Shown: one piece after another, positions 10,825-23,468 of the stretch
Position numbering within the stretch: the first letter of the stretch is position 1
Layout of the letters: every line of letters starts with the position of its first letter
Assembly (NCBI GenBank): GCA_021234155.1
Contig: JAJEKV010000008.1
Location: forward strand, 21,834,212 to 21,898,211
Origin: Isoetes taiwanensis
Taxonomy: Eukaryota > Streptophyta > Lycopodiopsida > Isoetales > Isoetaceae
DNA: 64,000 nucleotides
Reading direction: 5' to 3'
Translations under genes and position numbers: made by a program
The notes under the pieces: generated by a model
Told to the model about the DNA's origin: nothing
Database searches by the model: none
The model's input: only the letters and a program-made list of their open reading frames with translations

Positions 10825-13800
10825 TCCTATATTATAATGTTTTACTGTGTTGCATCCAGCCCTAGATCCGATGGCCACGATTTGATTGACGTAGTTGGAC
10901 GATGAGGATTCAATTAAAAAATGGGTAACAATTTTTGTTACCCTATCAAGCGGGTTCTGATGCCTACTCTAGCCACGGAGGTGGATATGGCTATGGATAT
11001 CGGGCAAGCATAGCTGCATCTTTAGCAGCTTTGGCCATTTCGACCTCTACCACCATCTGGATTGCCTCAAAACAGCTTCCCGGATCCACTTTCGGCGGTG
11101 CTTCTTGAAGAATTTTGGAGTGCTATATCCAGCATCTTGAATACTGTTTGTTGCTCCCAGGATCAATCCACTAAGGAACGTTTTCCCTACCTTATGTATG
11201 ATTTTCTCATTGGCTGATAGGCTTCTTGGTGATCATACCTTTAAATTTTTTTTGCAAAACCATAGTTAAACAAGTACAATGGTGCACAATTTTGTTAATC
11301 TCATGTTTTGTTTCCAAACTAGCTTATCCAGAATAGCCAAATGCTCTCTTTACCCCATTATTATAGAGGCAAGAAAGAAACTTGCTGGTGATTGTTTTCC
11401 TCATATATCTCTGTTGCTTAATGAAGGTAGCCAACAATGACTGCATTATAGCGTGCTATAAACAACAACAGGAAAGACATCGAGTAAAGATGAAATGATA
11501 TTGATATTGTGCAACATTTGGTTTTTTTTCACAATGAAAATGCAGTTGATTCTATTTCTATAGATCCCTCTATGTCAGGTACTCATTCTCTTCAGGTACT
11601 CATTCTCTTCTGTTGCTAAATTTGCTTTCTTAGTATGTTGTTATTTTCGTTTTATCTTTAGAAGTGCATGTGCAGGTGCAAGGATGTTGCTAAAACAGAA
11701 TGATAGTAAATGGATGGTTGTTACACCTGCATTCTTTCTTCTCATATGGCTCAAAGATCTCGGCAATTGGGTTCCACTTTATGTTATATAAATGCTGGAA
11801 CAATGTTATTCTCTAAATCTTGGATTTGGATCCAGCCCTAGATCCTAGGGCCACAAATGACCTGACTACATCAAATGGTCCAAATTTAGTCTCTTTTTTG
11901 CTCGACTCTCTTTTTACCATTAGGTTTATTTCTTCTAACTTACCTCTCTAGGGTTTATATTTACTGCAGAGCAGCGGGCTTTGAGGGCCTCAGTCACGAC
12001 CGGAATGAACAGTTTATTGCAGCCTCAGTCTTAAAAGATAAGAGCTTCCTTTCAAGATATACGGATTTCACAGGCATTTAAGATCCGACTGGGTTTGCTT
12101 GAATGTTTTCTAGAAAATCCCAGCTTCGGGTCCTTAGTTGAGGGAAATGGAGTCTTGAGCACAATGGCGGCAGATGGGTTTTACTGTTTCATGGTTCTTG
12201 CAGCCCAATTCTAATAGTTATGCATGCCTTATTTTTGGCCTCAACACATAGAGAATTTATCTGGGGTGGTTTGTCCACTGCATTTGGCAAGAGTATAATG
12301 TATCCAATTGATACCCTGAAGACCAGCATGTAAAGTGGCCCAGATTTGTTTTTTAGATGGTGTGGGGGACAATTGGATTGCAAGGGCAACATTATTTGCA
12401 CGACCCTATTTGCAAGCTGTGGCGGCAGCTTCCTGCACTTAAGCATTTGCTATGGCCTGAGTATGCAATAGACTTTTCTTGCTTATTCCTCAGTTCTTTG
12501 CGTTTCTGTAGAGATGACAGTGGATATGGATCTCAAGATAACGGATCGACAATTTCTTAGATTGGTCTGTTTATTGGGTTCCTTGGTGGTGTGTTTCAAA
12601 CTTTAGAATCTTCTGTGCTGGTGTGTTAACACATGTGCTTCGTTCAACAAGCTTTGGAATGCCTACTTTATCCTTCATGGCACCCAATGTTATTGTAATC
12701 TAATCAATAACAGCGGCTAATTTACATTCATGCCAACCAGGTCCTTTTGTATGCTCCATAGTTTGTTTTGGAATTAAGTTGTTTATGATTATATTTGCAC
12801 ATTCATTTGACATGGAGTGCTGTGACGTGGAGTGCTGTGATTCATTGACAGTGGAGATGCCTTTGTATTATTTCTATTTTGTGGCAGTTATAGAGCGAAG
12901 GATTCTTGCTGTAAAGGTTTAACATTGAGAAATATACTTCAGTTTACACAAAATCAGCAATTATTAGTGTTGTCTCTATAGCAATAATGGTAGAGGAGGA
13001 GACCATATTGGATGATCAGATTTGCGGCTATTGTTAGATGAAGATCATTCTCTTTATTTCTCATGTATTACCTTTCCCAGTTACTCGGACAAAATAAATT
13101 GGATTCATAAAATTCTGAGCACCATGGCGAAGAAAGCAAGACATCTTACTAAGAAACCACAGGCAGCCAGTTGGAACTGGATGATGATCTTGATTTGGAT
13201 TCAAAGTTGCATTGGTAAAGGGAGGCTGAGGAATCTCTGATAATGGAAGACAAGACTTGCTTTTGTATTTGCCTCTGTAACAGTTGCTACACCAGATGCC
13301 AATTGTTTATAACATATATGTTATAACAGACGGATATTCATGCTTGTGATTAAAAAGGCAAATTGCTCAAGGATAGATACTACTTTATATTCTCTCTGTT
13401 GGACTCACGATGCCTGCTTAAGAAATTTACTTACTTGCGAATAATTCTAACATGTTCTTGACATTCATGTACAGGATGGTGAACACAAACTATACCAAGC
13501 TGAATTGAGCAAGACAACATGGAAACCCAAAGTATTCCAGTTAAACATTATCTGAATAAAAAAAGAGGCAGAACAACTAATTGAGAAGTAATTCCACTAA
13601 ATTGGCGTGGAGAATGCAAACTCCTGCTGCAACAAATAACAAATCTTGCACAAACCAATGAAGCATGTACTTAATATCTAATATTTCTTCTCTTCATGCT
13701 AAGGGTGCTTCTAACAGTTTACCCGAATGGAAATCTTTGTTATTTTACAAAAAAGCTTAATATGTTCAAACGTCACTGAAAATCATAGCATTTCACGTTC

Positions 13801-15622
13801 TAAGGTATTAGTAATTGCAATGCAACAGACAAAGACGCCATAAATGCGCTGCCGGAGACGCCCTAGATTCTAAAGTCTTCAGCTATGGCGGTAGCCATAT
13901 GTAGCCAGACGTGCTCTTCGTTACTCTGCTCCACAATGCCGCTTTGTATTCCTTTTACAAACGTCAAATCTGGGCGGCCTACCCAGTGAGCCCAAGCCCA
14001 CTGGAAGCTAGAGTAGGAGGCAAAACGTGATGCATTAAACTGCGCAAAGTGCTATGTACATGTTTTTTTTATTCCATTCAACAGCTTCAAGGTTGACTGT
14101 CATAGCTTGCTCAGGAGATTTGCTTGGGAAGAATTAAGCCTTCATCAGATCCTAATATCTCTTAACTGTAACAAGATTAGTATTGGCATTCCAGTTTGCT
14201 CCATGAATGCTTGATGTAAGAAATTGCATAGTGATTAATCTATATAATTCTTCTTAGTCTATTCTAATGCTTTCTTTCTGATGCTTTTGGTCTTTCCATT
14301 GCAGTTAATCGCAAGATGTTTGCATTTTTGTTTCGAAGCATTTTACTTTTTGTTTCGAAGCATTTATGAATTCTACAGGCTCCTCCAGATGTGGCTATGG
14401 CTATGATCATCTACATAACTCTTTGCCCCTCAGAGATATGATCTCTAGATGGCCCCTCAGAGATATGATCTCTACGTAATTCTTCTGAGTTATATTCTGA
14501 TTCTTTTATTCTGATAATTTTGGTCTTTCCATTACAGATAATTGCAAGATATTTATCACATCATTTGAAGCCTTCCACATAGATACTTTGTGAGCAAGGT
14601 AGCAATTGCAATATGATGTTGTATTGCAAAATGTAAATACAGAAATCCAGCAACAAGGTATTGAAATAATTTGTATTATTACTTTAGAACATTTTTTTAT
14701 CTTGCCAAAATGTGTGCAGATTTTGCAGACAAGCAAAACATGGAAGTAACTTGGATGGGTTAATTTCTCCTGGATTAGAAACACGGCAAAGGCAGTGCTC
14801 CTAATGACAGTTAAGAACACATATGCTTCGTTCAACAAGCTTTGGAATGCCTACTTTATCCTCTCTTCTTAGATTAATGTCATACATTCTTTTTGTCATG
14901 TATGAATGCGACCACAATTTATCAGTCACGCGAACATTTACTTTTAGATCTTTTGGCTTTGGTATGATGGGAAAATAAAGATCTTCACTATGAGGTGTTG
15001 GAGTTGTTCTACTGTATATGAAAAAGATGTAGATAAGGTGCAATAAAGTAAATTACATCATAATTTACCATATTACTATTTGAAAAAAAAAAGATTGTAA
15101 CTTGCAAATTAATGCATTGTCATGATGTGATCAAGCATATCCTTTCTATCTAATTTTAGGATTGTTAAGATTGTTGAAATCAAAACCTTGATTTTGCAAT
15201 GGGAGTTCGTAATTGTGTTCTACATGCAAAACAAACATAGAAAACAAGAAGTAGGGAGACATAACATTTTCTTTACTGGCTAAAGAAATTTGGTGATATG
15301 AATGCACTATAAGAAAGAAAAGATAGTCACTTCAAATATATTGTTTGTGTATTGTCATCATCTCTCACATTGTCATCAAGCATATCCTCTAGAATTAACA
15401 AAACCATAAAATCCAATAAACTAATTTTGGGGCTTTGTGCTTTTGGCATAGGAGCCATGAAATCAATTTTGAAATTATGCGACTGGGGTACATAGATGAA
15501 GCTCAAAAGTGAACCTCAAAACAAGAGTATAGTTGCATTAGGCAAAAAGATTGTCCGTGTCATGATGCCATCTCTACACGTGGTTCCAACTTATGCCCAG
15601 CAACGCTGGGCACCAATACTAG
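10825..15622 (+). mobile_element. non-autonomous Helitron, plus strand
   Basis: The 5' end at 10825 is A|TCCTATATTATAATG, closely matching the ends at 21892, 35650 and 37527 on the other strand. The 3' end has the hairpin GCCCAGCAACGCTGGGC (15595-15611), then ACCAATA and CTAG at 15619-15622, followed by T. TC start, CTRR end, 3' hairpin and insertion between A and T are the Helitron hallmarks. No Rep/helicase frame is visible in the 4.8 kb, so it is non-autonomous. Near its 5' end is a small coding-like patch on the sense strand (SSHGGGYGYGYR at about 10970), and there are other likely captured pieces. A 50-nt block is repeated at 12630 and 14815. The pairing of these two ends is inferred. 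Confidence 0.75.
10923..10943 (+). other. Helitron 5' subterminal hairpin
   Basis: GGGTAACAA / TTGTTACCC form a perfect 9-bp stem with a 3-nt loop, 98 nt inside the 5' end. An equivalent hairpin lies 95 nt inside the 5' end at 35650. Confidence 0.7.
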
Positions 15623-17508
15623 TAGCAAATAAAGCATGCTTACATACGTCCAAGAAAAAATGAGAAGAAAAATTGACGGTGTCCCTAAGCCTAACGTTTT
15701 CGAATTTGTCCCGTGTAAAGAAATTTGAAGCCCTCTTTGCTGCAATTCCTAGGATGTTGATGCAACTAAAAATCTTTCTGCACTTATGTTGTCATCTTAT
15801 CCTTCAATCTGGACTGACAACAAAAAATGCAAAACATGTGCCATTTTCTGTCATGATTTGTAAAGAATCCTTGTTTACAGCAATAACATTATATGCCATG
15901 TTTACTGCAATAACATTATATGCCCTTTTTTAAGCTGAAAACAAAATCCTATGTAGTCTTATTTTGTTGATATATGTGCAATTATTTTTACCAATTTGTA
16001 ATAATTGGTGAAAATTTTCCACAAAGCATTTCTTCAGTATTATCATGAAAAGGAACAAATTGGCCTTGTCCCAGAAGCCTCATCCATTCTGTCAGCGGGG
16101 TCTGATGCCATCTTTTCTACGGCTTTTTATTAAGCTCACTCCATGTTTTACAATCTTCTAGATGCGGCCAAGTTTCTATAATATACTAACATCTGATTTA
16201 ATTAAGGTAACAAGGTGCTGCGCACAGAGGGTTGCCCTCTGTGGCCTGAGGGTGAAGTGGCTTATATCATACTTCAATTTCATGTTTTCACAATCAATCA
16301 AAATTGCTACTTCAAAACAATACAATACTTGATACCATGACATTATGAAAATACAGCTCTGAAGATTGTGGATGAAGTGAATTGCAAAAAGTTAGCTTAA
16401 ATTTGAATTTATAAAACTGATTTCAAGATCATAATAACTGTTACACTGATTTCAAGACAACATCTGTTTAGCTTTTTATAGAATGGTTACATGAGTTCAT
16501 TGCCAGACTCTTAAAATGGCAAGAAATGTCTTATGTTTTTGCATTTACTTCTGTTTTAATTTTTGAACTGCAAAAAAATAGAATAAAGGAATATTCTGAG
16601 TCATAATACTTAATTTATTGTGATAATCTTAGGAATATTCTAAGATGCTCAAGTTATGGGTTTTAACCCTAATTAGATCTAACGGTCATCAACGGTTGGA
16701 TCATTGTAAATTTCGAGCCCTATGGTTTAAGGTGCATCGACAACAATCCTAAAGTCAAGTACACTGTAGGGCCTAGTGTTTTCCAACCGAAAATGATCTC
16801 AGTTACAATAATTCACTACATATCTGTAGAAAGTAATGGAGCAGCAAAGGTGTTGATCATCAGAGGACCAAATGTAACCAAAAGGAAAAGGTGAATCTAG
16901 TTATTTACCATGCAATTATCATGATCATCACTCTGTGCTACTGCAGAACAGGATATACTCATAGAAGGCAAAATGGCCAAAAGATTGAAAAATATTACAA
17001 GTGTCAGTAGAATAGTAAGGAAGGTGTAGTTGTTAATCACTTAAGTTTCTACACATCATGAACAAGAAGTTGGTACGGAGCTTCATGTACCTTTATGCCA
17101 ATTTAATGCTAAAGCCAAACAAAAACCAGCAACATGCAAAACTGATGTCAGGCCTTACAGAATACTTATTTCTTATTCTTTTAGCAAGGTCAACTTGCAA
17201 AGGACATAAAGTAGCACCATCTTAAGCATCTAGTTCACAAGCAATCCATCCTACAGCCCATTCACACAATATAATTCTAAAATCTTCAACCGATTCAACT
17301 TCCACAGTCATGTTTACTTCTATCTTAACCAAAATTGTACTTCAAACAATCTTGCTAGATGCACAGGATACAGGTAAACACTTAGAACTCAGCGTTTCAA
17401 TTGGCCATTAAGCCTGATGAAAAGCTCATAATCAATATCCACAGGCCAAGCACATAACCATACCCATCTCTAGGAAGGGCAGTAACTATCGGACGTCATT
17501 GAACCTTT
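15623..17508. other. AT-rich intergenic, nothing recognised
   Basis: Contains short local duplications (for example ATAACATTATATGCC at about 15886/15911) and a small GC-rich hairpin, CAGAGGGTTGCCCTCTG, at about 16221. No supported gene. Confidence 0.45.
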
Positions 17509-17850
17509 CAGCTCCTGAGAACCATGAGTGAGAATGGCTGCAAACCAGGTATTTTCACATATAATACTTTGTTAGATGGATTTTTTAAGGCTGGTAGAAT
17601 TGAGAAAGCACATGAGCTACTGAAGGAGATGATTTCTGAAGGCTGCAATCCAAATGAAATCACCATCAACATAATTGTTGATAGTATGAAGGTGCACATG
17701 AACTTCTTGATTATCTTCTATCAAAGGGTTTTGATCCTGATATTTTTACTTACACCACCATCATGGACAAGCTCTGCAAAGAAGGTAGAGTAAAAGATGC
17801 TCTTGGCCTCTATGTATGCAATAGATGCTCCTGGCCTTTATGTATGCAAT
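17509..17850 (+). pseudogene. pentatricopeptide repeat (PPR) gene fragment
   Basis: The frame reads MSENGCKPGIFTYNTLLDGF, then FKAGRIEKAHELLKEMISEG and CNPNEITINIIVD, classic 35-residue PPR units. After a frameshift at about 17685 it continues as EGAHELLDYLLSKGFDPDIF, TYTTIMDKLCKEGRVKDALG, which completes the next units. PPR proteins bind organelle RNA and act in its processing, with the code residues near the start and end of each repeat. Only about three repeats remain, without targeting peptide or neighbours, so this is a gene fragment, probably carried here by a transposon. A 32-nt duplication follows at 17805-17850. Confidence 0.85.
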
Positions 17851-17917
17851 AGCATATGCATGACAATGTGCAGTTTACAATAGAAGGGGGTATTTATTTT
17901 GACAGTTGTTTTTTTTT

Positions 17918-18520
17918 TATATTGGGCGCCATGGCCCCTTTCAGTAAACTTTATGATGTTATTGTTGTTTTTGCCCATTTTATTACAGTGTGTTTGCATA
18001 TATTTGGGCGGCTCTTGCTATGCAATGTACGGAATTGAGATTACAAAATGTACTCATAGTTGTTTGCAATGGGAATAATTTGTTTGTCTTGATGTTATTG
18101 TGCTTTTTAGTAATTAATATTTAGGCCCATAAAGTTTACCTATGTTTGCGCTAGTTAGGGCCTGAAGGGCCCAAATTTTTTTTTTAATATAACAATCAAC
18201 ACACAACTACCATTAACATTATTAATACAAACCATTGCATTTAACACATTTAAATTAAAATCCCCCTTAAACCCCCTTTAGTTTGGGTGCATATTCACAC
18301 GGGGGGTTACGTAGGGCAGCGAGAGCCCCAAAAATATATTTATAATACATGTACAAAATTAACACCATTAAGTACATTCTTTCAAACCTTATAGTATTTT
18401 ACAAATCTCAATATACAGTATAGCAAAACTTGTACATGCATACCCCACAAACGAGGATCACTATGTATGGTTCAGATCAAGGAATAATGAGCAAATATGC
18501 CCATCCGACAGTGCTCCGAA
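17918..18520 (+). repeat. inverted-repeat element, left copy
   Basis: This 0.6-kb block begins GGGCGCCATGGCCCCTTTC and passes through GGGCCTGAAGGGCCCAAA and the minisatellite-type words ACACACAACTACCATTAA. It ends near GGGTGCATATTCACAC and a segment containing GCAAATATGCCCATC. It matches 24755-25445 in reverse complement. About 90 nt (18012-18105) are present only here. No coding capacity. Confidence 0.75.
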
Positions 18521-18624
18521 ACTAGACAATCATCGAGAGCATGACAAAAATAAAGAGTACAAGATAATAGATGAAGCATCTGCCATGTACGCTCAGCAAA
18601 AGTAAGAAAACCTAGCGTCAGCTT

Positions 18625-18690
18625 CTCATGGGGATGAAAAAACCCCGCCCTTTCAGGTTCTTGAGGAAAACCCTAATGAGAAACGGTCGT
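18625..18690 (-). other. hairpin with conserved pyrimidine/purine core, copy 1
   Basis: The stem TTCTCAT...ATGAGAA encloses a core that reads, on the minus strand, AGGGTTTTCCTC and AAAGGGCGGGGTTTTTT. The same core with a different stem occurs at 33536-33627 and 38376-38454. It is probably a LINE 3'-region structure. Confidence 0.6.
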
Positions 18691-19364
18691 CAACGCTCGC
18701 AAGGACTGTCGGTAGTGCTCGAACCAGAATAGAGACAATATGAATACGTCGCGCTACCCATAAGGTTGAAGCACCCAAACCAAGCTGATAGACTGTTAGC
18801 ATAGCAACCACCAAAGTAACCTGCAAAGTTAGGGATGAGCAAAGAAAATAACATATCATGGAGTTAAGTGCCTTGCGCATTAGTACAGACAAAATATGAT
18901 AAAGCTCGGAGGCTTCAAGACCACGCCGAGAAAGGAACAACAACCGACCAATCGGGAACCATCCACGGAACGTCATGGAAAATAACATCCGATTAGTGCT
19001 GCATCGGAGGCTACAGAGCCACGCCGAGAAAAATAAATAATATATATGGACTCGAAGGCTACATTACCACGCTAAGACAAAATGAATAAGAGTTACTGTC
19101 TCAAAGACAACAACGCCACTTTAAAAGAATTTAAAAGCAACTGAGCCACAGGATAGAAAAGAGCTATCATCATGCAGTGGACCCCCTGGAAAACTTCAGA
19201 AACAACAAACAAGCTCAACATGAAGGAGAGGCGGGTGGGAAATTTGTGGAGCCAAGAAGGAGCAAAATGGAAAGGAGCTCAAGAGAACGCCGATGACTGA
19301 AAAATGAGACAAGAGGTAGAATAAATAGGAGACATGAGAAAGACGTCCCCATCCAAGGAATGTT

Positions 19365-19389
19365 GGTTCTATTGCTATCACAATAGAAC
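19365..19389 (+). other. perfect hairpin GGTTCTATT / AATAGAACC
   Basis: A 9-bp perfect stem with a 7-nt loop lies immediately before the start of recognisable LINE coding sequence at about 19391. Confidence 0.7.
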
Positions 19390-19390
19390 C

Positions 19391-19805
19391 ATGGCATTGG
19401 CGTGAAACAAGGCTGCCCATTGTCCCCCATTCTATTTGGAAATTTTATTGATGAATTAGAAGATTGGGTTGTTTTCCATGGTGGTGCTGAATCCCCGATG
19501 CTGGCATATGTCATTCAAAGACAGGTATGATGGTGAACACTGAAGACAAAGGTTATGATTGCTGGCACAAGGAGCAAACACGATTTTACTTACAGAGACA
19601 TGCCATTGGAAACCGTAACATCTTTTAAATATTTGGGAATTATTTTTAGTAGCAATTATTTATGGGATGAATGCATAGAGCAGCGATACAGTAATGCGCT
19701 TAAGGCACTATGTGCAATGCAAAAGCAATGTCATAAAATACATCTCTGGAATTGGAATTTGAAGAAGCAGCTCTATAGATCACTTGTACAAACAATTATA
19801 CTATA
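19391..19805 (+). pseudogene. LINE reverse transcriptase fragment, left half
   Basis: It encodes GIGVKQGCPLSPILFGNF (an RT motif), then a frame break, then TYRDMPLETVTSFKYLG, NALKALCAMQKQCHKI and KKQLYRSLVQTIILY. The sequence stops in the middle of the conserved ILYG word exactly where the Helitron 3' end begins (19806). The missing continuation is found at 35651. The catalytic YADD region is missing. Confidence 0.85.
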
Positions 19806-20010
19806 CTAGTAACGGTGCCCAGCGTTGCTGGGCATAAGTTAGGAATGTGTAAATGATGTTCAAAAGAAGGATGAGACACCCTAAGGGATTGGTCCTAGCT
19901 CAGTATTCCTTTCTTAATCAATAAGAACCTCTAACACGTGAAATTCTAGAATAGTCTTCAAAAACATAGTGTGTTCTAAGCTCTTTCCTTCTGCTCCAGT
20001 CTTTAATCTC

Positions 20011-20282
20011 TTACAAAATAATAATGATATATAATGACAATAACACATGAATTTAACACACTTTAGACATAGTGAATGTTGCTCATTATCCGTTCATTAA
20101 TTTAAGTTAAAGAATTAAAAGTCCAGATCCACTATTGTGAATTCTATTACAAAATAATAATGATATATAATGACAATAACACATGAATTTAACACACTTT
20201 AGACATAGTGAATGTTGCTCATTATCCGTTCATTAATTTAAGTTAAAGAATTAAAAGTCCAGATCCACTATTGTGAATTCTA
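20011..20282. repeat. 136-nt offset duplication (full length)
   Basis: 20011-20146 and 20147-20282 are essentially identical, starting TTACAAAATAATAATG and ending GTGAATTCTA. The single-copy version lies at 38620-38745. Confidence 0.95.
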
Positions 20283-20454
20283 AATTTTATCGATGAAAAT
20301 ATGATAAAGTTGTTTTCCATAAGCTCATAACCTATAAATGATACACTACATTGATGAGAGAGGCAAGCATGAATAACCTAGAAGTACTCCATTGTTAAAC
20401 CATTAATGATTTTCTTTCCCTTGCCAAACACCCATTTTACTTTTGCTTTTGCTT

Positions 20455-21745
20455 TTTCCGGAGGCTGTTTCTTTTTTTCTTTTTTTTCCTATTTTCACTT
20501 TCAATTTTTCTTGATAAATAATATATCTTTCCCTCAAGGCTACCTTTTCCACTTTTCAAGACAAAATGAATAAGAGTTTTCCCCTTCATTTTCTTTTGAA
20601 GACAACATTTTCCCACTTTTAAACATTTTCTCTTTTCTTTTTCTCTTGTACCCATTTTTCTTTTAGAAAAGAGCTTTCATCCTTTTTCCTCTCTCAAAGG
20701 ATGGACCCCCTTTCGGAACTTTTTCTCTTCCTCCTTTTCCAAACAAGCTCAACATGAAGGATTTCCCTCTTCCCCTTTTTCTTGTGCCAAGAAGGAGCAA
20801 AATGGTCCTTTTCTTTTCTTTCCTTTCCTTTTCCCATCGGGGAAAAATGTTTCCCTTTTGAGGTGAAATAAATAGGAGACATGAGAAAGCTCGTCCCCCA
20901 TCCAAAGATGCCCTTTGCTCCCTTTTTCTATTGCTTTCACAATAGAACCATGCCATTTTTTCCTTCTTACGCGGAAACAGCGGTTCCTTCCCCTTTTCCT
21001 TCCCTTTTTCCATGCATTTTCCCTTCCCCATTCTATTTGAAATTTTATTGATGAATTAGAAGATTGACTTTTTTGCCTTTTTCCATCCCAACCCTTTCTC
21101 TTCTCCTTTTGTCGTGGCTTTTCATTCAAAGACGGTATGATTTTCTTGAACACTGAAGGTTTTCCATGCCCTTTTCAACATTCATTTCCATCTTAGAATT
21201 TTTTTTCCTCAACTTTTTCTCTTTTTACCCTTTCATGCCATTTTTGTTTTCTCTAACCCTTTTTAAATATTTGGGAATCACTTTTTTTCTTCTTTAGCAA
21301 TTACCCTTTTATGGATGAATTCCCTTTCCTCATGCCCTTTTCCATGTTTCTTCCACCTTTCTACCTCCTTTCACCCCCATTTTCCCACTATCTTTCAATG
21401 ACTCCACCCTTTTCTTGTTTCCTTTATCCCTTTTGTCTTCCCTCTTTACATCTTTTTCCCACCTTTTGATGAATTTCCCTTCTTCTATGCCATTTTCCCT
21501 TCTCTTTGCCCTCTGAGAATTCTCTTTTGTACAAACCTTTTCTTCCTTTTTTATTTTTTTCCTTATTTTTCCTATTTCTTCAACCCTTCCCTCTTTCCCT
21601 TTTTAGGAATGCTCTTTAAACCTTGATTTTCAAAAGGAGGATGAGACACCCTTTTTTGGGATTTTTCCTAGCTCCTTTCCTTCTTCCTTTTCATTTTTAA
21701 TCAATAAGAACCCTCTAACACTTTTTTGGAAATTCTTTTTTCCTC
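20455..21745. other. mosaic: LINE/Helitron sequence interleaved with pyrimidine tracts
   Basis: In order, this region repeats recognisable words of 19005-19955: GAGGCT, TAAATAATATAT, AGACAAAATGAATAAGAG, AAGCTCAACATGAAGGA, CAAGAAGGAGCAAAATGG, AAATAGGAGACATGAGAAAG, TTTTATTGATGAATTAGAAG, AAATATTTGGGAAT, GGATGAGACACCC, AATCAATAAGAACC. Between these are inserted, or substituted, tracts such as TTTTCCCTT, identical in style to 36420-37410 and 42690-43540. The copied template spans the LINE-Helitron junction at 19806, so the mosaic postdates that insertion. The polar, basic or Phe-rich frames here are by-products of the pyrimidine bias. Confidence 0.85.
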
Positions 21746-21892
21746 CTTTTACCACCCTCAAGACATCAAAACATGACCAATCATAGTGGTCAAAAGTCGT
21801 GCGATAAATCTCTGCCTTTGGATGCAATTAGATGATCTCGGACATTCAAATTAGGGCTTGATACAACACGCTAAAACATTATAATATAAAGA

Positions 21893-22555
21893 TATGTATA
21901 GCGATAACGAAAAATGCAATATTACGTCAATAAAAAAGCGTGTGAAAATTGCATAATCATTTTGTACATTAGAATGTGTTATTTGATAACAAAAAGAACG
22001 ATTGTGGGACATACTTACAAAACCATTACATGATGAAAGGGTCCATAAACGAAATTGAGATGTGAAGAGAGCATGGAATGAAGAAAATGGCATTAGGGGG
22101 AGAATGGAAGGTTCATATACAGGTTGCTAGTGGTTCATGCCATAATAAATGAAGAGTTTCTGGAAGATGATGAAGTTATAGCTCTTAGGGTATTGTGCAC
22201 TAAGATAAAATAATGGTTGTGGCTGCAACTGGAGATATATTTGTTGTAAGTGTATGTACTTCTCGAGCATAAATCTTTTCAATAGGGCATAAATATTTTC
22301 AATAGGATATCTACAATATTTGAAAATAGTTCAAATGAACTTGTCAAACATGGACATCATGTTTATAAGATGAGTCAAAAAGTTAAAAATGTGCAGCACA
22401 GGCAATATATGCAAAACATGATAGGCAATATAGTCAGAACATGGGCTTTCATAATGTGTATACTGCCTTTGTTGTGATGTGTTGTCCTAAATATGGATGT
22501 TATTGAAGATCTTCGAATTTGTATACCAGCCATATTTGACATTACCAGAGTTGTA
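21893..22555. other. flank with a second copy at 38750-38959
   Basis: 21893-22108 matches 38750-38959 (TATAGCGATAA, AAAAAAGCGTGTGAAAATTG, GGCATTAGGGGGAGAA). The match stops where the second copy is interrupted by a Helitron 3' end at 38960. 21893-22108 therefore preserves the uninterrupted insertion target (GAGAA|TGG). No gene. Confidence 0.7.
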
Positions 22556-23468
22556 AGGGCAACAAACCATTAATTAACACACAACTACCATTAATATTAT
22601 TAACACAAACTATTAATTAACACACAACTACCATTAATATTATTAACACAAACCATTTCATTTGACACATTTAACACAAACCATTAATTAACACACAACT
22701 ACCATTAATATTATTAACACAAACCATTAATTAACACACAACTAACCATTAATTAACACACAACTACCATTAATATTATTAACACAAACCATTGCATTTG
22801 ACACATTTAACACAAACCATTAATTAACACACAACTACCAATTAATTAACAAACAACTACCATTAATATTATTAACACAAACCATTAATTAACACACAAC
22901 TACCATTAATATTATTAACACAAACCATTAATTAACACACAACTACCATTAATATTATTAACACAAACCATTAATTAACACACAACTACCATTAATATTA
23001 TTAACACAAACCATTGCATTTGACACATTTAAATTAAAATCCCCCTTAAACCCCCTTTGGTTTGGGTGCATATTACAACTACCATTAATATTATTAACAC
23101 AAACCATTAATTAACACACAACTACCATTAATATTATTAACACAAACCATTGCATTTGACACATTTAAATTAAAATCCCCCTTAAACCCCCTTTGGTTTG
23201 GGTGCATATTCACACGGGGGGGTTACTCCTTGGACAACGAGAGTCCGCTTTGATGGGCATATTTGCCCTTTATTCCAAGATCTAGGCCGTATATAGCGAT
23301 CCTCGCTTGTGGGTATGCAAGTACAAGTTACCAAAGGGGGTTTAAGGGGGATTTTAATTTAAATGTGTCAAATGCAATGGTTTGTGTTAATAATATTAAT
23401 GGTAGTTGTGTGTTAATTAATGGTTTGTGCTAACTAAAAAAAAATTTTTGGCCCCTTCGGGGCCTTAA
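22556..23468. mobile_element. foldback-like element with tandem-repeat arm
   Basis: The left arm (22560-23195) and right arm (23325-23468) are inverted copies sharing TTAAATTAAAATCCCCC and AACACACAACTACCATTAAT. The left arm is expanded as a minisatellite of about 43 nt. The centre (23200-23325) carries GGGTGCATATTCACAC and a segment shared with 18480-18520 and 24790-24870. Long inverted arms made of tandem repeats resemble foldback elements. No transposase frame is present. Confidence 0.65.
22560..23170. repeat. 43-nt minisatellite array
   Basis: About ten or more near-identical copies of a 43-nt unit combine AACACAAACCATTAATTAAC with ACACAACTACCATTAATATT. Copies are contiguous with occasional truncated units and a CATTTGACACATTTA variant. 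Confidence 0.85.

Larger units (their letters stand above)
19806..21892 (-). mobile_element. Helitron family A copy, inner reading of the same 3' end
   Basis: On the minus strand a 5' end, A|TCTTTATATTATAATG, lies at 21892, preceded by subterminal sequence shared with 37410-37527 (TCAAGCCCTAATTTGAATG). With the 3' end at 19806 this gives a 2.1-kb element. Its 3' subterminal 600 nt recur at 37560-37740. The interior is the mosaic at 20455-21745. It competes with the larger 19806-35650 reading for the same 3' end. Confidence 0.55.

Noticed and set aside
22560-23170. CRISPR-like direct repeat array
   Set aside because: The 43-nt units are contiguous, with no unique spacers, and AT-rich in a plant-type foldback context; it is a minisatellite.
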